From: Streptomyces asoensis
Lineage (GTDB): Bacteria > Actinomycetota > Actinomycetes > Streptomycetales > Streptomycetaceae
Assembly: GCF_016860545.1 (NCBI RefSeq)
Contig: NZ_BNEB01000003.1
Span: forward strand, 2,170,001 to 2,234,000
Direction: 5' to 3'
Length of the DNA stretch: 64,000 nt
Position 1 is the first letter of the stretch, and each line of letters opens with the position of its first letter. Of this stretch, positions 1 to 8,190 are shown one piece after another. Made by a program: the position numbers and the translations under genes. A model generated the notes under the pieces. It searched no databases. It saw only the letters and a list, made by a program, of their open reading frames with translations, and was not told the DNA's origin.

Positions 1-254
1 TCGCCGGGTTCGTCCTGGACGCCTTCGCCTCGACCGACGCCCCGCCGGTCGACGAGGACCTCGACCGGCTCACCCAGCGCGAGCGTGAGGTCCTGCGGCT
101 CATCGCGCGCGGTTACGCCTACAAGGAGATCGCCAAGCAGCTCTTCATCTCCGTGAAGACGGTCGAGTCGCATGTCTCGGCGGTGCTGCGCAAGCTCCAG
201 CTCTCCAACCGCCACGAGCTGACCCGCTGGGCGACGGCCCGACGCCTGGTGTGA
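1..254 (+). CDS. LuxR-family response regulator, C-terminal end only (partial)
   Basis: The reading frame is open from base 3 and stops at TGA 252-254; the start lies outside the window. The visible 83 residues contain a complete LuxR/NarL-type helix-turn-helix: LTQREREVLRLIARGY, then KEIAKQLFISVKTVESH and VSAVLRKLQLSNRHEL. This is the DNA-binding output domain of a two-component response regulator of the NarL type; the receiver domain would be upstream. Targets cannot be read from this fragment. It is followed 15 bp later by the stop of a convergent gene. Confidence 0.9.
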   Translation, partial: AGFVLDAFASTDAPPVDEDLDRLTQREREVLRLIARGYAYKEIAKQLFISVKTVESHVSAVLRKLQLSNRHELTRWATARRLV

Positions 255-268
255 GGGGGCGGTCGGCC

Positions 269-1351
269 TCACACCACGCGGGTGGCGCCCGCGAAGGGCA
301 TCTCGTCGATCGGTGCCACGCGCACCGGGGCCGAGGGGTTCGGCGCGTGGATCATCCGGCCGTCGCCGATGTAGAGGCCGACGTGGGAGATGCCGGAGTA
401 GAAGAACACCAGGTCGCCCGGGAGGAGTTCGGAGCGGGAGACGCGCTGTCCCGCACCGATCTGGGCGTAGGTGGTGCGGGGCAGGGAGACGCCCGCGGAG
501 CGGTAGGAGGCCAGGATGAGGCCCGAGCAGTCGAAGGCGTCGGGGCCGGTCGCGCCCCACACATAGGGGCTGCCGAGCTTGGAGTAGGCGTAGGCGACGG
601 CCTGGGCCGCGCGCGAGTCGGGGGCCTCGGCGGTGGCGGAGCCCGGCGCCGGGAGACCGTCGCGGCCGTCCGTCGAGGCGCGTGAGGCACGGGAGGTACG
701 GGCGTCCGTACCGCCGGCCGCCTCGCCGATCGCCGAGCGCTCCGGTGCGGTCAGCCGGGAGAGCAGGCGGCGCGCGGCCTCCAGTTTGCTGGTGACCGTC
801 CTCTTGTACGTCCTCAGCTCGGCCTGGCGGGCCTTCAGCGAGGTCAGTTCGACGCGTGCGGCGCCGCGCAGCCGCTCGATCTCCCGCAGCTGTCCGCGCA
901 CCCGGGAGACGGCGGCGGACTGGCGGTCCCCGGCGCGTTCGGCGAAGGCGGCGCCGTCGAGGTACCGGTCGGGGTCGTCGGAGAGGGCCAGCTGCACGGC
1001 GGGGTCGAGGCCGCCCTCGCGGTACTGCGCCGCGGCCATCGAACCCAGCGCCTCCCGGGCCGTGCCGAGCTTCTCCTCCTTGCGGGCGGCCTCGTCCTGC
1101 AAGGTCCGCAGTCGTCCCTCGGCGGCCGTCGCCTTCTCCCTGGCGCCGTTGTACTTCTCGGTGGCCTGCTCCGCTTCCTGGTAGAGCTTGGCCACCTTCG
1201 CCTTGACCTGCGCCGGGGTCAGGTTGGGCTCGGCCTGTCCGGTTCCGTCGAAGGCCGTCGCCGTCGCGGCGCCCGCGAGAGCGAGGGTGAACGCCGTGCG
1301 GGCCGACCGGCCGCCGAGCGAGCGCTGTCGGGGCTTGCGGTGCGCTGCCAC
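269..1351 (-). CDS. secreted NlpC/P60 family peptidoglycan hydrolase
   Basis: About 360 residues. A basic N-terminus and hydrophobic stretch (TAFTLALAGAATATAF) form a signal peptide, followed by a charged coiled-coil region (roughly residues 45-190), a linker, and a C-terminal NlpC/P60 (C40) domain of about 115 residues. Catalytic Cys lies in DAFDCSG and the histidines in SHVGLYIG and MIHAPN. The family cleaves D-gamma-glutamyl-diaminopimelate bonds in the cell wall. Start choice: an in-frame GTG at 1363 is only 1 nt from the AAAGGA ribosome site, so the GTG at 1351, giving VAAHRKPRQ like the second NlpC gene of this window (ASQHRKPRS), is preferred. Confidence 0.88.
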   Translation of the reverse strand: MAAHRKPRQRSLGGRSARTAFTLALAGAATATAFDGTGQAEPNLTPAQVKAKVAKLYQEAEQATEKYNGAREKATAAEGRLRTLQDEAARKEEKLGTAREALGSMAAAQYREGGLDPAVQLALSDDPDRYLDGAAFAERAGDRQSAAVSRVRGQLREIERLRGAARVELTSLKARQAELRTYKRTVTSKLEAARRLLSRLTAPERSAIGEAAGGTDARTSRASRASTDGRDGLPAPGSATAEAPDSRAAQAVAYAYSKLGSPYVWGATGPDAFDCSGLILASYRSAGVSLPRTTYAQIGAGQRVSRSELLPGDLVFFYSGISHVGLYIGDGRMIHAPNPSAPVRVAPIDEMPFAGATRVV

Positions 1352-1567
1352 GTGGGACTGCACGTCCTTTCGTACGTCCGCCGCGTCCGTCCGTGCCGCC
1401 CGCCGGGCGACCGTCGGCGGGAGCGGACGGACGGCGCCTGGCGGTGGCCGGCGTGTCCGGCGGCGGCCCGCACTGGGGAAGCGGGACGCCGCCGGACTTC
1501 TCGGCGGTGGTGGCCGACTGCCGCCCCTGGCCCGGGCGGCGGTGGGGAGCCGGTCACCTGGGGGAGG

Positions 1568-1597
1568 ACGCTAGGCCCGGCTGTGACGGTTGGGTAA
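1568..1597 (-). promoter_or_regulatory. candidate promoter of the NlpC/P60 gene
   Basis: Reading the minus strand, TTACCC (1597-1592) and TAGCGT (1573-1568) are separated by 18 nt, a reasonable housekeeping-sigma promoter. Transcription would begin near 1561, giving a leader of about 210 nt. Confidence 0.45.
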
Positions 1598-1777
1598 CGC
1601 GAAGTACGGAAGTGACACGAGAGGGCCGGGGCGTGATCGCATGTGTGCGGAAATCCCGATGCGGTCCGTCGGGTTGACGCGGCGCGCTGACCGAACCGCC
1701 GGTTCCGGGAATCGGCGGAGCGCCCGGGTGCTATGAGGCGCATATATGCGGGCCCGGCCGCCAGGAGGGGAGGGCCG

Positions 1778-1813
1778 GGTGACGGGCGCGGTGACGGGCG
1801 CGGTGACGGGCTC
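1778..1813. repeat. 12-bp tandem repeat, three copies
   Basis: Unit GGTGACGGGCGC is repeated at 1778, 1790 and 1802 (the last unit ends CTC). It lies in the 5' region of the small membrane-protein gene, before its ATG at 1877. Confidence 0.8.
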
Positions 1814-1876
1814 GGTGGAGGGCCGGGGGAGGGCCGGTGTCGGAGGGCTGCCGGGCCGCTGATTAGCATCCGGCTC

Positions 1877-2230
1877 ATGGACGTACTCATCCATCTCTTC
1901 GTCGGTCTGCACATCATCGGCATCGCCGCGCTCCTGGGCGGCTTCCTCACCCAGCTCAAGGCGATGGGCCGGGGCACCGCCCGCTTCGTCCCGGCCATGC
2001 TCCACGGCGCGGCGACGATGCTGGTGACCGGGGTGATCCTGGTCGGTCTCAACCAGGCGGACGACCAGCCCGTCGACAACATCAAGATCGGGGTGAAGCT
2101 GGCGCTCCTGATCGTGATTCTCGGCCTGGTCTACGTGAAGCGGGACGACGAGACGGTGGAGAAGCCGCTGTTCGCCCTCGTGGGGCTGCTCACCGTGGCC
2201 AACATCTTCATCGCGGTGCTCTGGACCTGA
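1877..2230 (+). CDS. small four-helix integral membrane protein of unknown function
   Basis: 117 residues, starting MDVLIHLFVGLHIIGIAALLG. Hydropathy by eye gives about four membrane spans: residues 3-22, 42-60, 70-88 and 97-116, with one charged loop (KRDDETVEKP) before the last. No catalytic motif is visible and I do not recognise a named family; similar short membrane proteins are widespread in Streptomyces. Its 3' end overlaps the end of the convergent TehA-like gene by 23 bp. The ATG at 1877 is chosen because the upstream extension is low-complexity glycine/arginine. Confidence 0.75.
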   Translation: MDVLIHLFVGLHIIGIAALLGGFLTQLKAMGRGTARFVPAMLHGAATMLVTGVILVGLNQADDQPVDNIKIGVKLALLIVILGLVYVKRDDETVEKPLFALVGLLTVANIFIAVLWT

Positions 2231-3227
2231 CGGACGCCCCGACGGACGCCAGGGCCGTGAGCAGCGCGCCCGCGGCGACGACCGGCCACGCCGCCACCGC
2301 GACCCACAGCAGCACCTGCCCCGGGCCCTTCAGCGACGGCACGTCGACCGCGGAGGCGACGGACAGGGCCGCCACCGCCGTCATCCCCATCGGGAACACC
2401 GTCGCCCAGCGGCGCGTGTCGTAGCGCGCTCTCGGCCACCGCACCTCGGCGACGAGCAGCACGGCGTACCCGGCCAGCGCGAGCACCAGCATCGCGACGG
2501 TCACCGTGCGCAGCACGCCGGTGTCGTCCGCGTTCCACAGGTACACGGTCCCGTCGTCGGCCGCGAGGAGCCGGGCCCCCGCCAGCGCGGAGATCGCCGC
2601 CGCGCCGCCCGCCACCCACTGGTCCCCGGCGCCCTCGGCCACCTGCCGCGGATCGAAGAGGGCCAGGGCGACGCCGTACAGCACGAGCCCCAGCCAGAAC
2701 AGCACGAGCGCCGTGTGCGCGAGCCAGGCGGCCGACTCCGCGCGGGCGAGGACCGCGCCCAGCACGGCGAGCCCCTGGGTGGCCACACAGCACAGGAACA
2801 CCGTTCCCGGCATGCCCCGGTGCAGCCGCCGTCCGGCGGTCACCAGCAGCACGGGCCACAGCACCGCCCCCAGCGCCAGCAGGGCTTCGGCGGGGGTGGG
2901 CCGGCCGAGCGTGGCCAGACCGGTGCCGAGGACGGTCGTCGCCGCCACGGCGGCCGGCGCCTCCGGCGAGCGCGCCTCCGTCAGCCACTGCTCGCGCCTG
3001 CGCGTCAGCCGGACGGCGAAGTCCGCCGCCAGCGCCAGCCAGGCGACGGCCGTCATCACCAGGGCGACGCGGGCCAGCGTCCCGTGTCCCGTCAGGTGCA
3101 GACCGATCGACAGGATGCCGGTCGCCATGACGGCGGCCCCCGCCGCCGGCGGCCGCCGCGACCACCACACGAGCAGCGCGGAGCCGTAGGAACGTGCCGG
3201 GGGCGGGGAAGCGGGGGAGCCTGGCAT
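2208..3227 (-). CDS. TehA/SLAC1-type (TDT family) transporter-like membrane protein
   Basis: 339 residues with about ten hydrophobic spans. N-terminal VMATGILSIGLHLTGHGTLAR and the late WATVFPMGMTAVAALSV are typical of the tellurite-resistance/dicarboxylate transporter (TDT) superfamily, which includes TehA and plant SLAC1 anion channels. Substrate cannot be assigned. The ATG at 3227 has no clear ribosome site; a GTG ten codons upstream is an alternative. The stop overlaps the 3' end of the preceding rightward gene, so both genes share 23 bp of convergent coding DNA. A much longer open frame continues upstream through the neighbouring NlpC gene in another frame; that extension is a GC-skew artefact. 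Confidence 0.72.
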   Translation of the reverse strand: MPGSPASPPPARSYGSALLVWWSRRPPAAGAAVMATGILSIGLHLTGHGTLARVALVMTAVAWLALAADFAVRLTRRREQWLTEARSPEAPAAVAATTVLGTGLATLGRPTPAEALLALGAVLWPVLLVTAGRRLHRGMPGTVFLCCVATQGLAVLGAVLARAESAAWLAHTALVLFWLGLVLYGVALALFDPRQVAEGAGDQWVAGGAAAISALAGARLLAADDGTVYLWNADDTGVLRTVTVAMLVLALAGYAVLLVAEVRWPRARYDTRRWATVFPMGMTAVAALSVASAVDVPSLKGPGQVLLWVAVAAWPVVAAGALLTALASVGASVRSRAPR

Positions 3228-3303
3228 GCGGCCGATGCTAAGGAGCACGGCCCGCCGCGGGGAGCGGGGCACGCGCGCGTGGTCGCGGAAATCCGTCCCG
3301 GGG

Positions 3304-3345
3304 TGACCGCTGAGCGATGACCGCTGACGGATGACCGCTGACCGC
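3304..3345. repeat. 14-bp tandem repeat, three copies
   Basis: Unit TGACCGCTGAGCGA and close variants begin at 3304, 3318 and 3332, between the stop of the NlpC gene (3359) and the start of the TehA-like gene. Confidence 0.75.
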
Positions 3346-3358
3346 TGCGCCCGGGTGG

Positions 3359-5182
3359 TCAGGCAGGGCGCAGCACGCTGCGGACGGCCGACGCGCCGTC
3401 GTGGTGCACCGGCTCCTCGCGCACGTACGAGCCCGGTCCCGGGGCGTGGATCATCATGCCGTTGCCGCTGTGGACCCCGACGTGACCTTCGTCGTCGTGG
3501 AAGAAGAGCAGGTCGCCGGGGCGGGCGTCGGCGAGGGGGACCGTGGTGCCCGCCGTCGCCTGGTCGTGCGCGGTGCGCGGGAGGATGACGCCGGCAGCCC
3601 TCCAGGCGGCCTGGGCGAGGCCCGAGCAGTCGTAGGAACCGGGGCCCGCCGCGCCCCAGACGCAGGGCTTGCCGATCTGCGCGCGGGCGAAGGCGAGGGC
3701 CTTCTCGGCCTTGGTGACGTACGCGTGGTCCGCCGACGGGGTGCCGCCGGTCGCGGCCGACCAGGCGTCCGCCTCCGCGGCGGCTGCCGTCGTTCCCGAC
3801 CAGGTGTCCGTCACCGCAGCGGCCGCGATGCCCGGCCGGTCGCCCGTCGCCGTGGCCGTCGCTGTGGCCGACCAGCCGTCCGGCCCCGGGGCTGCCCCCG
3901 TGGTGTCGGACCAGCCGTCCTGCGGCGTGGCGGTCGCGGTGGCCGACCAGGTGCCCCGCTCCGTGGCCGTCGCTGCCGACCAGCCGTCCGGCCCCGGGGC
4001 TGCCCCCGTGGTGTCGGACCAGCCGTCCTGCGGCGTGGCGGTCGCGGTGGCCGACCAGGTGCCCCGCTCCGTGGCCGTCGCTGCCGACCAACCGTCCGGC
4101 CCCGGGGTTGCCCCCGTCGCGGTGTCGGACCAGCCGTTCGGTTGTGGGTGTGTCGCCGTCGCGGTGTTGTCCGACCGGACGGCCGGCTCCGTGGCTGCCG
4201 CTGTGCCCGGCCAGTCGCCCGTCGCCGTGGCCTGCGCCGTGGTCGGCCGGCCGTCCCGCTCGCCGGTCGCCGCTGCGGTCGGCCGGCCGTCCGGCCCCGT
4301 CGCCGTGGCGGTCGCCGCCGTCGGCCGACCGCCCGGGTCCGCCGCTGCCGTCGTCGTCGCCGTGGCGGGCCAGTCGAACGTCCCGGTGGCTGTCGTGGTG
4401 GACGGCCAGGCGTCCGGGCCCGTCGGCGAGGGGGCGCCGGCCGGTCCGGCGCCGGTCTCCAGATGTTCCGCGGGGTGCGCCGCGGCCTGCTGCCGGGCGA
4501 GTTCCGCCGCCGCTTCCTCCCGGCGCTGCCGCTCGACCGCCGCGAGGCGCGCGTTCTCCCGGGCGGTCAGCGAGGACAGCAGTTCGCGCGCGTCCCCGAG
4601 CTTCTTCTGCACGGCGGCCTTGGCGGTCCTCAGGTCGTTCGGCGCGTCGGTGGGCGCCGCCGCGCTCCCGCCGGCCTCCTGGCGGCGCCCGGCCGCCGAG
4701 GACCGCTCGGTGACCTGGCCGTCGGCCGCGTTCCTGCGGCGCTCGCTCAGCCGGCTCATCAGCTGGTCCTGGTCGAAGTAGCCCCGGGGGGCGGTCGCGA
4801 GCAGGGAGGCCGCCTTCTCGGGCGCGGAGGCGCCGGTGCGGTACCGGGCCGCGGCGGCGGAGCCGGGCCTCTCGCGCGTCTCCTCGCGCCCGCGGGCGCG
4901 CTGCGCCACGTCGTCCGGGACGCCGTCGGCCTGCCTGCGCTGCCTGGGGGCCCTCTCCCTGGCGGTGCTGGACTTCTCGGTCGCCGACTCCGCCCGGCGG
5001 TAGAGGTCGTCGACCTTCTTCTCGACCTCCTCCAGACTCGGCGTGCCGTCGTCCGACGGAGCGGCGTTCGCCGTCTGGGAGAGCAGGGCCACGGACGTGA
5101 AGGCGGCGGTGGCGAGGCCGGGGGTGCGGATGCCCGCCACGCGCGTGCCCGGGGAACGTGGCTTGCGGTGCTGCGACGCCAA
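3359..5182 (-). CDS. secreted NlpC/P60 hydrolase with Thr/Ala/Trp-rich repeat linker
   Basis: 607 residues. Start is TTG at 5182 (ASQHRKPRS) because GGAAGGAG lies 9 nt upstream; the open frame itself runs further. A signal peptide ends near NAAPSDD, followed by a coiled-coil region to about residue 240, then a linker of over 200 residues rich in T, A, D and W, built from units such as DGWSDTTGAAPGPDGWSA. The C-terminal NlpC/P60 domain has Cys in SYDCSG and histidines in EGHVGVHSG and MMIHAPG, so it is probably active on peptidoglycan peptides. It is nearly twice the length of the paralogue at 269-1351, all of the excess being repeat linker. GC-rich tandem repeats make this stretch prone to assembly error. 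Confidence 0.82.
   Translation of the reverse strand: MASQHRKPRSPGTRVAGIRTPGLATAAFTSVALLSQTANAAPSDDGTPSLEEVEKKVDDLYRRAESATEKSSTARERAPRQRRQADGVPDDVAQRARGREETRERPGSAAAARYRTGASAPEKAASLLATAPRGYFDQDQLMSRLSERRRNAADGQVTERSSAAGRRQEAGGSAAAPTDAPNDLRTAKAAVQKKLGDARELLSSLTARENARLAAVERQRREEAAAELARQQAAAHPAEHLETGAGPAGAPSPTGPDAWPSTTTATGTFDWPATATTTAAADPGGRPTAATATATGPDGRPTAAATGERDGRPTTAQATATGDWPGTAAATEPAVRSDNTATATHPQPNGWSDTATGATPGPDGWSAATATERGTWSATATATPQDGWSDTTGAAPGPDGWSAATATERGTWSATATATPQDGWSDTTGAAPGPDGWSATATATATGDRPGIAAAAVTDTWSGTTAAAAEADAWSAATGGTPSADHAYVTKAEKALAFARAQIGKPCVWGAAGPGSYDCSGLAQAAWRAAGVILPRTAHDQATAGTTVPLADARPGDLLFFHDDEGHVGVHSGNGMMIHAPGPGSYVREEPVHHDGASAVRSVLRPA
3871..4086. repeat. two identical 108-bp tandem repeats inside the NlpC linker
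   Basis: Copies at 3871-3978 and 3979-4086 look identical by eye; a third, diverging copy starts at 4087. The period is 108 bp, or 36 codons, so copy-number change keeps the frame. Confidence 0.88.
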
Positions 5183-5440
5183 GGGAGGCGACTCCTTCCA
5201 ACGCTCCGCCCACCGGGTCGGCGGCGGGGTCCCTCCGGGCGGCCCGGGCACTCGGGGAGGGTGCCGGCCACCACTTTTGGGAAGTCGTCCCGCGGCCCGC
5301 CCCGCGGAGGGGGTCGGGGCCGGTCCGTCCTGGTTCGGCGGGTTCCCGGATCCGGCCGGCGTGAGCGGACGCGGCGGACCGGGCGGAGGCCGCACGGTCC
5401 GGCGGGGTTCGCCGGTCGGGGGTCGTACGGCCCTTTCGGC

Positions 5441-5470
5441 ACGGTAGCCAACTCGTGTGGCCCGTGTGAA
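5441..5470 (-). promoter_or_regulatory. candidate promoter of the repeat-linker NlpC gene
   Basis: Minus strand TTCACA (5470-5465), 18 nt, then TACCGT (5446-5441). Predicted start near 5434. Confidence 0.4.
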
Positions 5471-5602
5471 GGTTGCTGGGCGATATGCCCGATACGTTTT
5501 CGTGACCTGAGGTGAGGTTTGGGCGCCGGAGCCCCTCCCGTCGCGCTTGGTGACAGGCGTCTCCCGGAGGGTGAGGGGGAGATGTTCCGGGACGGCGGCC
5601 GG

Positions 5603-5625
5603 TTGTCGGTGGTGCCCCCTAGACT
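5603..5625 (+). promoter_or_regulatory. PafBC/RecA-NDp-type DNA-damage promoter of pcrA
   Basis: TTGTCGGTG (5603-5611), exactly 8 nt, then TAGACT (5620-5625). This fits every position of the LexA-independent damage-inducible promoter consensus TTGTCRGTG-N8-TAnnnT known from mycobacteria and Streptomyces. Transcription would start within a few bases of the ATG at 5635, so the mRNA is near-leaderless, consistent with the lack of a strong ribosome site. Confidence 0.75.
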
Positions 5626-5634
5626 CGGAGAGCG

Positions 5635-8130
5635 ATGAGCAGCCTCTTTGACGACAGCTTCCTGGCGGACCTCCAGGGCCCCCGTGCCCATGAGGAGGAG
5701 CCCCCGCCGCCGCCCGAGGACGACCACGGACCGGAGTCGGTCCCGGACGACCTGTTCGGCGGGAAGTTCGACGTGCCCCCGGACCGGGACACCCACTACC
5801 GCGGCGGCGCCCCCCGCCCCGTGCTGGACGCCGCGGCGCTGCTCGAGGGGCTGAACGACAACCAGCGCGCCGCCGTGGCCCACGCGGGCACCCCGCTGCT
5901 CATCGTCGCGGGCGCCGGCTCCGGCAAGACCCGCGTGCTCACCCACCGCATCGCCCACCTGCTGGCCGAGCGGCACGTGCATCCCGGGCAGATCCTCGCG
6001 ATCACCTTCACCAACAAGGCCGCGGGCGAGATGAAGGAGCGCGTCGAGCAGCTCGTCGGCCCGCGTGCCCACGCGATGTGGGTGATGACCTTCCACAGCG
6101 CGTGCGTGCGCATCCTGCGCCGGGAGAGCAAGAAGCTCGGCTTCACGTCGTCGTTCTCGATCTACGACGCGGCCGACTCCAAGCGCCTGATGGCCCTGGT
6201 CTGCCGGGACCTGGACCTCGACCCCAAGCGCTACCCGCCGAAGTCCTTCAGCGCCAAGATCAGCAACCTGAAGAACGAGCTGATCGACGAGGAGGACTTC
6301 GCCGCCCAAGCCGCCGACGGCTTCGAGAAGACCCTCGCCCAGGCCTACGCCATGTACCAGTCGCGGCTGCGCGAGGCGAACGCCCTGGACTTCGACGACC
6401 TGATCATGACGACGGTCAACCTGCTGCGCGCCTTCCCCGACGTCGCCGAGCACTACCGCCGCCGGTTCCGGCACGTCCTGGTCGACGAGTACCAGGACAC
6501 CAACCACGCCCAGTACGCCCTGGTGCGCGAGCTGGTGGGGACCTCCGAGCACCCCGTCGACGTCCCCCCGGGCGAGTACGACCTGCCGCCCGCCGAACTC
6601 TGCGTGGTCGGTGACGCCGACCAGTCGATCTACGCCTTCCGCGGCGCGACGATCCGCAACATCCTCCAGTTCGAGGAGGACTACCCGGACGCGACGACGA
6701 TCCTGCTGGAGCAGAACTACCGCTCCACGCAGACGATCCTGTCCGCCGCCAACGCGGTCATCGAGCGCAACGAGTCCCGCCGGCCCAAGAACCTGTGGAC
6801 CAACGCGGGCGCGGGCGCGCGCATCACCGGCTACGTCGCCGACACCGAGCACGACGAGGCGCAGTTCGTCGCCGAGGAGATAGACCGGCTGACGGACGCG
6901 GGCGACGCGAAGGCGGGCGACGTCGCCGTCTTCTACCGCACCAACGCCCAGTCCCGGGTCTTCGAGGAGATCTTCATCCGGGTCGGGCTGCCCTACAAGG
7001 TCGTCGGCGGGGTCCGCTTCTACGAGCGCAAGGAGGTCCGGGACGTCCTGGCCTACCTGCGCGTGCTGGCCAACCCCGAGGACTCGGTGCCGCTGCGCCG
7101 GATCCTCAACGTGCCCAAGCGGGGCATCGGCGACCGTGCCGAAGCCATGATCGACGCCCTCTCCCAGCGCGAGAAGATCAGCTTCCCGCAGGCCCTCAAG
7201 CGTGTCGACGAGGCGTACGGCATGGCCTCGCGGTCGACGAACGCCGTGAAGCGGTTCAACGCGCTGATGGAGGAGCTCCGCACGATCGTCGAGTCGGGCG
7301 CCCCTCCGGCGACGGTCCTGGAAGCGGTGCTCGAACGCACCGGCTACCTCGCCGAGTTGCAGGCCTCCACCGACCCGCAGGACGAGACCCGCATCGAGAA
7401 CCTCCAGGAACTCGCCGCCGTGGCCCTGGAGTTCGAGCAGGAGACCGGCGAGGCGGAGGGCGAGGCCGCGGCGCCGGCCGGCCTCTCGGCGTTCCTGGAG
7501 CGGGTCGCCCTGGTGGCCGACTCCGACCAGATCCCCGACGAGGAGGACGGCTCGGGAGTCATCACCCTGATGACCCTGCACACCGCCAAGGGCCTCGAGT
7601 TCCCGGTCGTCTTCCTCACGGGCATGGAGGACGGCGTCTTCCCGCACATGCGCGCCCTCGGCCAGACCAAGGAGCTCGAGGAGGAGCGCCGGCTGGCCTA
7701 CGTCGGCATCACGCGCGCGCGTGAGCGGCTCTATCTGACACGGTCCGCGCTGCGCAGCGCGTGGGGGCAGCCCTCCTACAACCCGCCCTCCCGGTTCCTG
7801 GAGGAGATCCCGGCGGCGCACGTGGACTGGAAGCGGACAGGAGCGGCCGCCCCCGTGTCCGCCGGACCCGTCTCCGGCGTGGCAGCCTCGCTGTCCTCGT
7901 CCCGCTCGCGTTCCTCGGCCTCGGGCGCCTCGGGCTTCGCGACCCGCCGCGGCGCCGAGAAGCCGGTGGTCACGCTGGCCGTCGGCGACCGCGTCACCCA
8001 CGACCAGTTCGGACTCGGCACGGTCGTCGGGGTGAAGGGCACCGGCGCCAACGCGGAGGCCACGGTCGACTTCGGCGACGTCAAGCCCAAGCGGCTGCTG
8101 CTGCGGTACGCGCCGGTCGAGAAGCTCTGA
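5635..8130 (+). CDS. pcrA: ATP-dependent DNA helicase PcrA/UvrD (superfamily 1)
   Basis: 831 residues with all SF1A helicase motifs in order: Q-motif and Walker A (NQRAAVAHAG, AGAGSGKT), Ia (ITFTNKAAGEM), II (VDEYQDTNHAQY), III (VVGDADQSIYAFRGA), IV (LEQNYRST), V (LHTAKGLEFPVVF) and VI (RRLAYVGITRARERLYL). The C-terminus carries the small Tudor-like domain of actinobacterial PcrA (VGDRVTHDQFGLGTVVGV), which contacts RNA polymerase in homologues. Role: 3'-5' unwinding in nucleotide-excision repair and in clearing replication/transcription conflicts. An acidic N-terminal extension of about 75 residues precedes the helicase core. It has its own damage-type promoter. Confidence 0.97.
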   Translation: MSSLFDDSFLADLQGPRAHEEEPPPPPEDDHGPESVPDDLFGGKFDVPPDRDTHYRGGAPRPVLDAAALLEGLNDNQRAAVAHAGTPLLIVAGAGSGKTRVLTHRIAHLLAERHVHPGQILAITFTNKAAGEMKERVEQLVGPRAHAMWVMTFHSACVRILRRESKKLGFTSSFSIYDAADSKRLMALVCRDLDLDPKRYPPKSFSAKISNLKNELIDEEDFAAQAADGFEKTLAQAYAMYQSRLREANALDFDDLIMTTVNLLRAFPDVAEHYRRRFRHVLVDEYQDTNHAQYALVRELVGTSEHPVDVPPGEYDLPPAELCVVGDADQSIYAFRGATIRNILQFEEDYPDATTILLEQNYRSTQTILSAANAVIERNESRRPKNLWTNAGAGARITGYVADTEHDEAQFVAEEIDRLTDAGDAKAGDVAVFYRTNAQSRVFEEIFIRVGLPYKVVGGVRFYERKEVRDVLAYLRVLANPEDSVPLRRILNVPKRGIGDRAEAMIDALSQREKISFPQALKRVDEAYGMASRSTNAVKRFNALMEELRTIVESGAPPATVLEAVLERTGYLAELQASTDPQDETRIENLQELAAVALEFEQETGEAEGEAAAPAGLSAFLERVALVADSDQIPDEEDGSGVITLMTLHTAKGLEFPVVFLTGMEDGVFPHMRALGQTKELEEERRLAYVGITRARERLYLTRSALRSAWGQPSYNPPSRFLEEIPAAHVDWKRTGAAAPVSAGPVSGVAASLSSSRSRSSASGASGFATRRGAEKPVVTLAVGDRVTHDQFGLGTVVGVKGTGANAEATVDFGDVKPKRLLLRYAPVEKL

Positions 8131-8140
8131 CACGCGGGCA

Positions 8141-8165
8141 GGCCCCCGCCGCGACGACGGGGGCC
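8141..8165. terminator. hairpin between convergent pcrA and M23 genes
   Basis: GGCCCCCG at 8141-8148 pairs perfectly with CGGGGGCC at 8158-8165, 9-nt loop. It lies between two convergent stops and may serve both; there is no T-tract, as is usual for Streptomyces. Confidence 0.6.
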
Positions 8166-8190
8166 CGGATCCGGTGTGCGTGAAGGACTG

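Larger units (their letters stand above)
1352..1876. other. intergenic region between divergent NlpC and membrane-protein genes
   Basis: About 525 bp without a supportable gene. It carries the probable NlpC promoter, leaving an untranslated leader of about 200 nt on the minus strand, and short tandem repeats before the rightward gene. The leader was inspected for a c-di-AMP (ydaO) riboswitch because such genes often carry one; the usual conserved segments were not seen. Confidence 0.5.
5183..5634. other. divergent intergenic region between NlpC/P60 and pcrA
   Basis: 452 bp. Holds a minus-strand promoter candidate near 5441-5470 and the pcrA promoter at 5603-5625. The NlpC leader would be about 250 nt and GC-rich; conserved c-di-AMP riboswitch blocks were looked for and not found. 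Confidence 0.5.

Noticed and set aside
1364..1700. c-di-AMP (ydaO) riboswitch ahead of the first NlpC/P60 gene
   Set aside because: Such genes often carry one, but the conserved purine-rich blocks and the GACAGCTAAC-like segment were not found on the minus strand; likewise for 5183-5434.
3871..4086. CRISPR array
   Set aside because: The repeats are directly adjacent, 108 bp, in frame with a coding linker and have no spacers.
2208..5213. Apparent 1001-residue minus-strand ORF
   Set aside because: Only its last 339 codons are the TehA-like gene; the upstream part is a frame shadow of the NlpC gene, which has the real domain and ribosome site.
4759..8133. Apparent 1124-residue minus-strand ORF antisense to pcrA
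   Set aside because: Composition artefact of GC-rich coding DNA; no domain, and pcrA is unmistakable on the other strand.
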